Part shown: positions 30,824 through 33,827 of the stretch, piece by piece
Layout of the letters: the number at the start of each line of letters is the position of its first letter
Numbering within the stretch: position 1 is the first letter of the stretch
Source: Priapulus caudatus
Taxonomy: Eukaryota; Priapulida; Priapulimorpha; Priapulimorphida; Priapulidae
Reading direction: 5' to 3'
DNA length: 33,827 nt
NCBI RefSeq assembly: GCF_000485595.1
Contig: NW_014577109.1
Span: 692,727 to 726,553 of the forward strand
The notes under the pieces: model-generated
The model's input: the letters and a program-made list of their open reading frames with translations, nothing else
What the model was told of the DNA's origin: nothing
The model's database searches: none
Position numbers and translations under genes: made by a program

Positions 30824-31370
30824 TGAATAGAATTGCACTATCGCTCAAACTATGACAGCATTGTGACTTGTTCGTTGTTTCTTCTGCCGATTGAACTGTA
30901 CGTCTTATAAATTGCCCGATGACCATTGTAGATGTCAAGATGCAATGCTATAATCATGTCCTTTGTAAATAGCTGTGCTATAAGCAATTAGATGCCGGTG
31001 GCGTAATCCTTTGTGGGTGGTGTAACATGATGCAGCAATCCGGCTTCACAAATAATATAGTTGTTTAGAATGCGGAAATGCGTAGTAGTGGTGTTGGGCT
31101 CTGTATGTGCTCGTACAGTGTTTTGCAGTTGTGCATATGTTCGCTGTGCTTTCTTGATTTCGTAAAAATTGAGCACGGAATGTTTGTGTTGCTTCGTCTT
31201 GTGTTCCCGCAGCGCATCTGGCAGTTGTTCTTGCTTCTGCGTGATTACCTGTGCGTCAGCTGGCTGATTGGTGTGAGTGTCCTCATTTGTGTGTCAGGCA
31301 TTGCATGCTGCTGTCCGTCTAGGGCTGTAGTATTCGGCTTGCTAGTTATCTGATGTATTTGGAAGTTGAG

Positions 31371-31427
31371 TGTGTGCGTGCGTGCGTGTGTGCGTGCGTG
31401 CGTGTGTGCGTGCATGTGTGAGTGTAT
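31371..31427. repeat. (GTGC)n/(GT)n microsatellite
   Basis: Alternating GTGCGTGC and GTGT blocks; the complement of the motif at 4881 and 32023. Confidence 0.9.
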
Positions 31428-31576
31428 AGTTTCATATTGTTGCAATTTGTAACCTAGTTGTTAGCTGTATCATGTTGACTTTGTTCCAATTAATATACTT
31501 GGTTTGAAAGAACTGTCAAACAAACTTTGTCGAGTATTTTCTTGAGTTTCTATATGAAACAGAACACAACACAGAA

Positions 31577-31607
31577 TGTGTGTGTGTGTGTGTCTGTCTG
31601 TGTGCGC
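31577..31607. repeat. (GT)n microsatellite
   Basis: A TG run with TCTGTCTG interruption, followed shortly by a G run. Confidence 0.85.
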
Positions 31608-32022
31608 ATAGATGTACGACCCGGGGGGGGGGAACTGCCCTCCCAAATTCATACAAAACAGTGGGAAAATACGGCCAAAGCAAGAAGAAATCAAATGCGA
31701 CAGAGAAAGCACAAGATTTCGGGCAAATCAACCCCTCTGCTCCCCCTTAACCAAAGAGTCCCCATACGCCCATGTGTGTGCGCGTGCCTGTGGCTGATTA
31801 ATATACCATATACTGACGGCGGCCGGTGTTAGTGTGGCCAATTTCCCGGATCTAAACAAATGTCAGCCGAGAAACCCATGTCACATTTGTCCGTCTTACT
31901 ATCACGATAACCGTCTTAAATGACAATGAAATAGGCAAGGTCGTTAGGAAGAGAAATGAGTTATATAGTCAGTTACTTGACCGTGCATCAGCTGCGTATA
32001 TAACACATAATATATACACAAG

Positions 32023-32071
32023 ACGCACGCACGCACGCACGCGCGCGCGCACACACACACACACACACACA
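32023..32071. repeat. (ACGC)n/(GC)n/(AC)n microsatellite
   Basis: ACGC units, then a pure GC alternation of about 10 bp, then a run of AC. This is the strongest Z-DNA-prone tract in the window. Confidence 0.9.
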
Positions 32072-33144
32072 GTAGGTCAAGTAATGTGAGTGTGAGGAGT
32101 GTATTACTGTTGGAGCCAGAGAAACCCATTCTGTGTGTGTGTACCTTGCACCAGAATGTTAAACGTTTGCTGTCATCCAGAGCCATCGACAGATGTGGTG
32201 CCACGGTGCACATGCAGTCACTGCAGGGAGATTCTTTCTGAACAGGACTGTACCATTTTCGATTTACACAATCACTTTCATGAACGGATCTTATAAACGA
32301 ATTTATCTATAGAAATGTGGTCATCAGAGCTGGTTCATGTATAATCTATCTTTAAGATTAGACATATACTGATTACTTCTATACATCTCAACTTCCACTA
32401 CCATACTAGCAGACCAGCAGTATGTCTTATGCTGATCTGTTAGGTGCTATCTATGCACTGGTTGTGACTTGAGACTGAGAGTCAATTTTTAATAGTCAAA
32501 CATTGCACCCTATACAACCGAAGTCATGCTACTCGGTGCACCTTGGGGCAATGGCATGATGCATTGGGTAGTTGGATAAAGAATGGAATTCCTGCAGGTG
32601 ACAGCCCTCCGACAGTGGGACAGCGACAAGTAACAGCTACAGTAAACGATTTTATTCTTCTGGTCTAGACAGTGATGCACTGCTCTTCCATTAACTGCAA
32701 TGAGGGGAAAATCTTGAAAGCACCTTCCAGTAGCTGTCCATCTGAAGAATGCAGCGAGGTGCCGAAATGAAGGTTGTTCGGACAAAACAAGAATCAAGTA
32801 CCCAGTACCCAGTGTAGTGTTCCTGTGTGCTTTCTGTAAGAAACTGCTTCAGAGTTTCATGAGTAATAGTACAGCGAAACTATGGTCAGTTTAACTATGA
32901 CGCAAATGTGCAGAAAATGTGCTTAAATGTCATTTCAACTCATCACCCAGTTTCCGTGGTATTTTCATTTTTTATAAACAACGTTCAGTTAATCCAAAGA
33001 AATTCCCGCAAGTGGCCAAACTGACCAGCGGAGAACGGGGGAAAACGGTCACACTTAGCTGTGCAATGAATGCCGCCGGTGTATACATGCCTCCAATATT
33101 TATTTTTCCAATTAAAATATGGCAGAAGTATTGATGACCGGGGC

Positions 33145-33308
33145 TGTTGTGATACCAACTATATGATTGCGCGCATGCGTTTCTATATAAAGTGGCTCAA
33201 AGAAGAAAGGGTACGCAATAAACATTCAGAACAAGCATTTTAGTTCATTTATTTGTGTTATGTTAATCAGAACAGTATAAACAAGACACGCAACAACATA
33301 ACACAACA
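33145..33308 (+). mobile_element. Solo LTR (164 bp) inside the pogo relic
   Basis: Starts TGTTGTG and ends CACAACA, a perfect 7-bp inverted terminus. GGGGC occurs immediately before (33140-33144) and after (33309-33313), a perfect 5-bp target duplication. Inside are TATATAAAG (33185) and AATAAA (33217), in promoter-then-poly(A) order. Deleting it with one GGGGC restores the pogo frame (LMTGA-VPQSIG). No coding region accompanies it. Recombination between two LTRs is the usual origin of such copies. Confidence 0.85.
33185..33222 (+). promoter_or_regulatory. TATA box and poly(A) signal of the solo LTR
   Basis: TATATAAAG at 33185 and AATAAA at 33217 are 32 bp apart, a very compact U3-R arrangement. 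Confidence 0.55.
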
Positions 33309-33480
33309 GGGGCAGTGCCTCAATCAATTGGATATGCCAATCCAGGTGGGTGGACTGCTGCAAAGCTCTTCATGAGATGGCTGGAACATTTTGTGAAATC
33401 CACAAATGCTTCTCAAGAGACGCAACACATCATCGATTGGCATTGGACTATGGTTTAGTCCTTTGGACATGACAATAAAA

Positions 33481-33827
33481 TTGTTATGGCATTAACAGAA
33501 TTGAAATAACACATGTCCCGTCCGACAGTGTATGAAAATATTTGGTTTGGTCAATGTTGTAAGGACCTATACTTCTCTTGAGTCTTTGACATTTTAATAT
33601 TCAGGGGTGTGAATGTCCCGCCAAATGGCGGAAATCCGCCGATTTATATTCTAATTTGATGGGTATTCCAATTCGTGTAGATTCGTTGAGAAATTTTAGG
33701 GGGGTGAGGCAGATACCCGCCAAGTCCGTTGTCAACCCGCCAGGGGAAAAAATACACGGGGGCGGCGGGCGATTTCGCCCCCGAAAACATGACAAAAAGA
33801 GCCCCCGAAAACATGATATCGGGAGCG
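33481..33827. repeat. Terminal region with GC-rich short repeats
   Basis: No gene. CCGCC-AAAT-GGCGG (about 33619) is a short hairpin. GCCCCCGAAAACATGA occurs twice (33777-33792 and 33801-33816). Several CCCGCC/GGCGG words recur. It looks like the edge of an unidentified repeat that continues beyond the window. Confidence 0.45.

Larger units (their letters stand above)
30824..32984. other. Non-coding stretch with microsatellites
   Basis: I support no gene here. Open frames at 31078-31353 and 31245-31832 run through microsatellites or have no recognisable content. A G run lies at about 31622-31631. A Cys-rich frame near 32190-32240 (CTCSHCREILSEQDC) is mentioned among the rejected items. Confidence 0.5.
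32985..33480 (+). pseudogene. pogo/Tigger-type DDE transposase fragment
   Basis: NPKKFPQVAKLTSGERGKTV, SCAMNAAGVYMPPIFIFP and KIWQKY (32985-33131) match the DDE_1 core of pogo, Tigger and jerky proteins (TS.ERG..VT, NA.G...PP.FIFP). A one-base shift near 33128 leads to LMTGA, which is cut by a solo LTR at 33145-33308. The text resumes in frame at 33314 with VPQSIGYANPGGWTAAKLF and RWLEHFVKSTNAS, then IIDWHW, where the usual catalytic DGH reads DWH. Stops follow. The N-terminal helix-turn-helix and the last catalytic residue are missing. Not functional. Confidence 0.75.

Noticed and set aside
31078-31353. Hydrophobic Cys/Leu/Val-rich frame of 91 codons
   Set aside because: The composition follows the GT/TG-rich DNA; no membrane protein family recognised.
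31944-32213. Minus-strand frame with Cys-Val and Arg-Ala repeats
   Set aside because: Translation of the microsatellite at 32023-32071.
32099-32296. Cys-rich frame (CTCSHCREILSEQDC) resembling the P2X7-type C-terminal zinc region
   Set aside because: Only about 15 residues fit, no flanking blocks support it, and the frame is short.

Overview
This window is animal (metazoan) nuclear DNA, most likely from an invertebrate. It has long non-coding stretches, CA/GCAC/TA microsatellites, GT-AG introns, AATAAA signals and many decayed transposable elements. The relics include a Helitron, a Penelope-like element with a GIY-YIG domain, an endonuclease-bearing LINE, hAT, Harbinger, pogo and an Academ-like DNA transposon, a mix seen in sponges, cnidarians, echinoderms and lancelets. 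I cannot name the species. No intact host gene is recognisable, and nearly every coding feature is a broken mobile-element gene. There is no bacterial-style operon, rRNA, tRNA or CRISPR array that I can support.

Layout. 1-5.2 kb is non-coding with microsatellites, a telomere-like tract and one copy of a palindromic repeat. 5.2-6.76 kb is a vertnin/OTU-like pseudogene, joined directly to the C-terminal third of a Penelope-like element (6.76-7.67 kb). 8.74-10.98 kb is a transposase-like pseudogene with a retained 224-bp intron and a poly(A) signal. 11.8-12.3 kb is a relic of a multicopy coding family. 13.5-15.4 kb holds three hAT exons, followed at once by the last exon of a Harbinger nuclease (15.6-15.9 kb) and a probable solo LTR (15.98-16.2 kb).

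16.4-29.0 kb is a nested set of transposons. The outer layer is a Helitron: its Rep half lies at 16.45-19.3 kb, its helicase half at 27.43-28.67 kb, and a textbook 3' terminus (hairpin, then CTAG followed by T) at 28.97-28.99 kb. A minus-strand LINE splits it within the helicase gene. The LINE is itself split by two later insertions. One is a 4.15-kb element with 177-bp terminal inverted repeats, a TCT target duplication and an XPG-like nuclease gene (Academ-type); an assembly gap of 946 N lies inside it. The other is a 1.3-kb internally deleted LTR element with intact LTRs, primer-binding site, polypurine tract and 5-bp duplication.

29.0-33.8 kb carries tandem repeats, the 3' half of a second hAT element with its terminal inverted repeat, one unidentified short reading frame, microsatellites, and a pogo/Tigger relic. 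A 164-bp solo LTR with perfect 5-bp duplications interrupts the pogo relic.

The genes do not form a pathway. Their value is as a record of insertion order: Helitron, then LINE, then the Academ-type and LTR elements; and pogo, then solo LTR.
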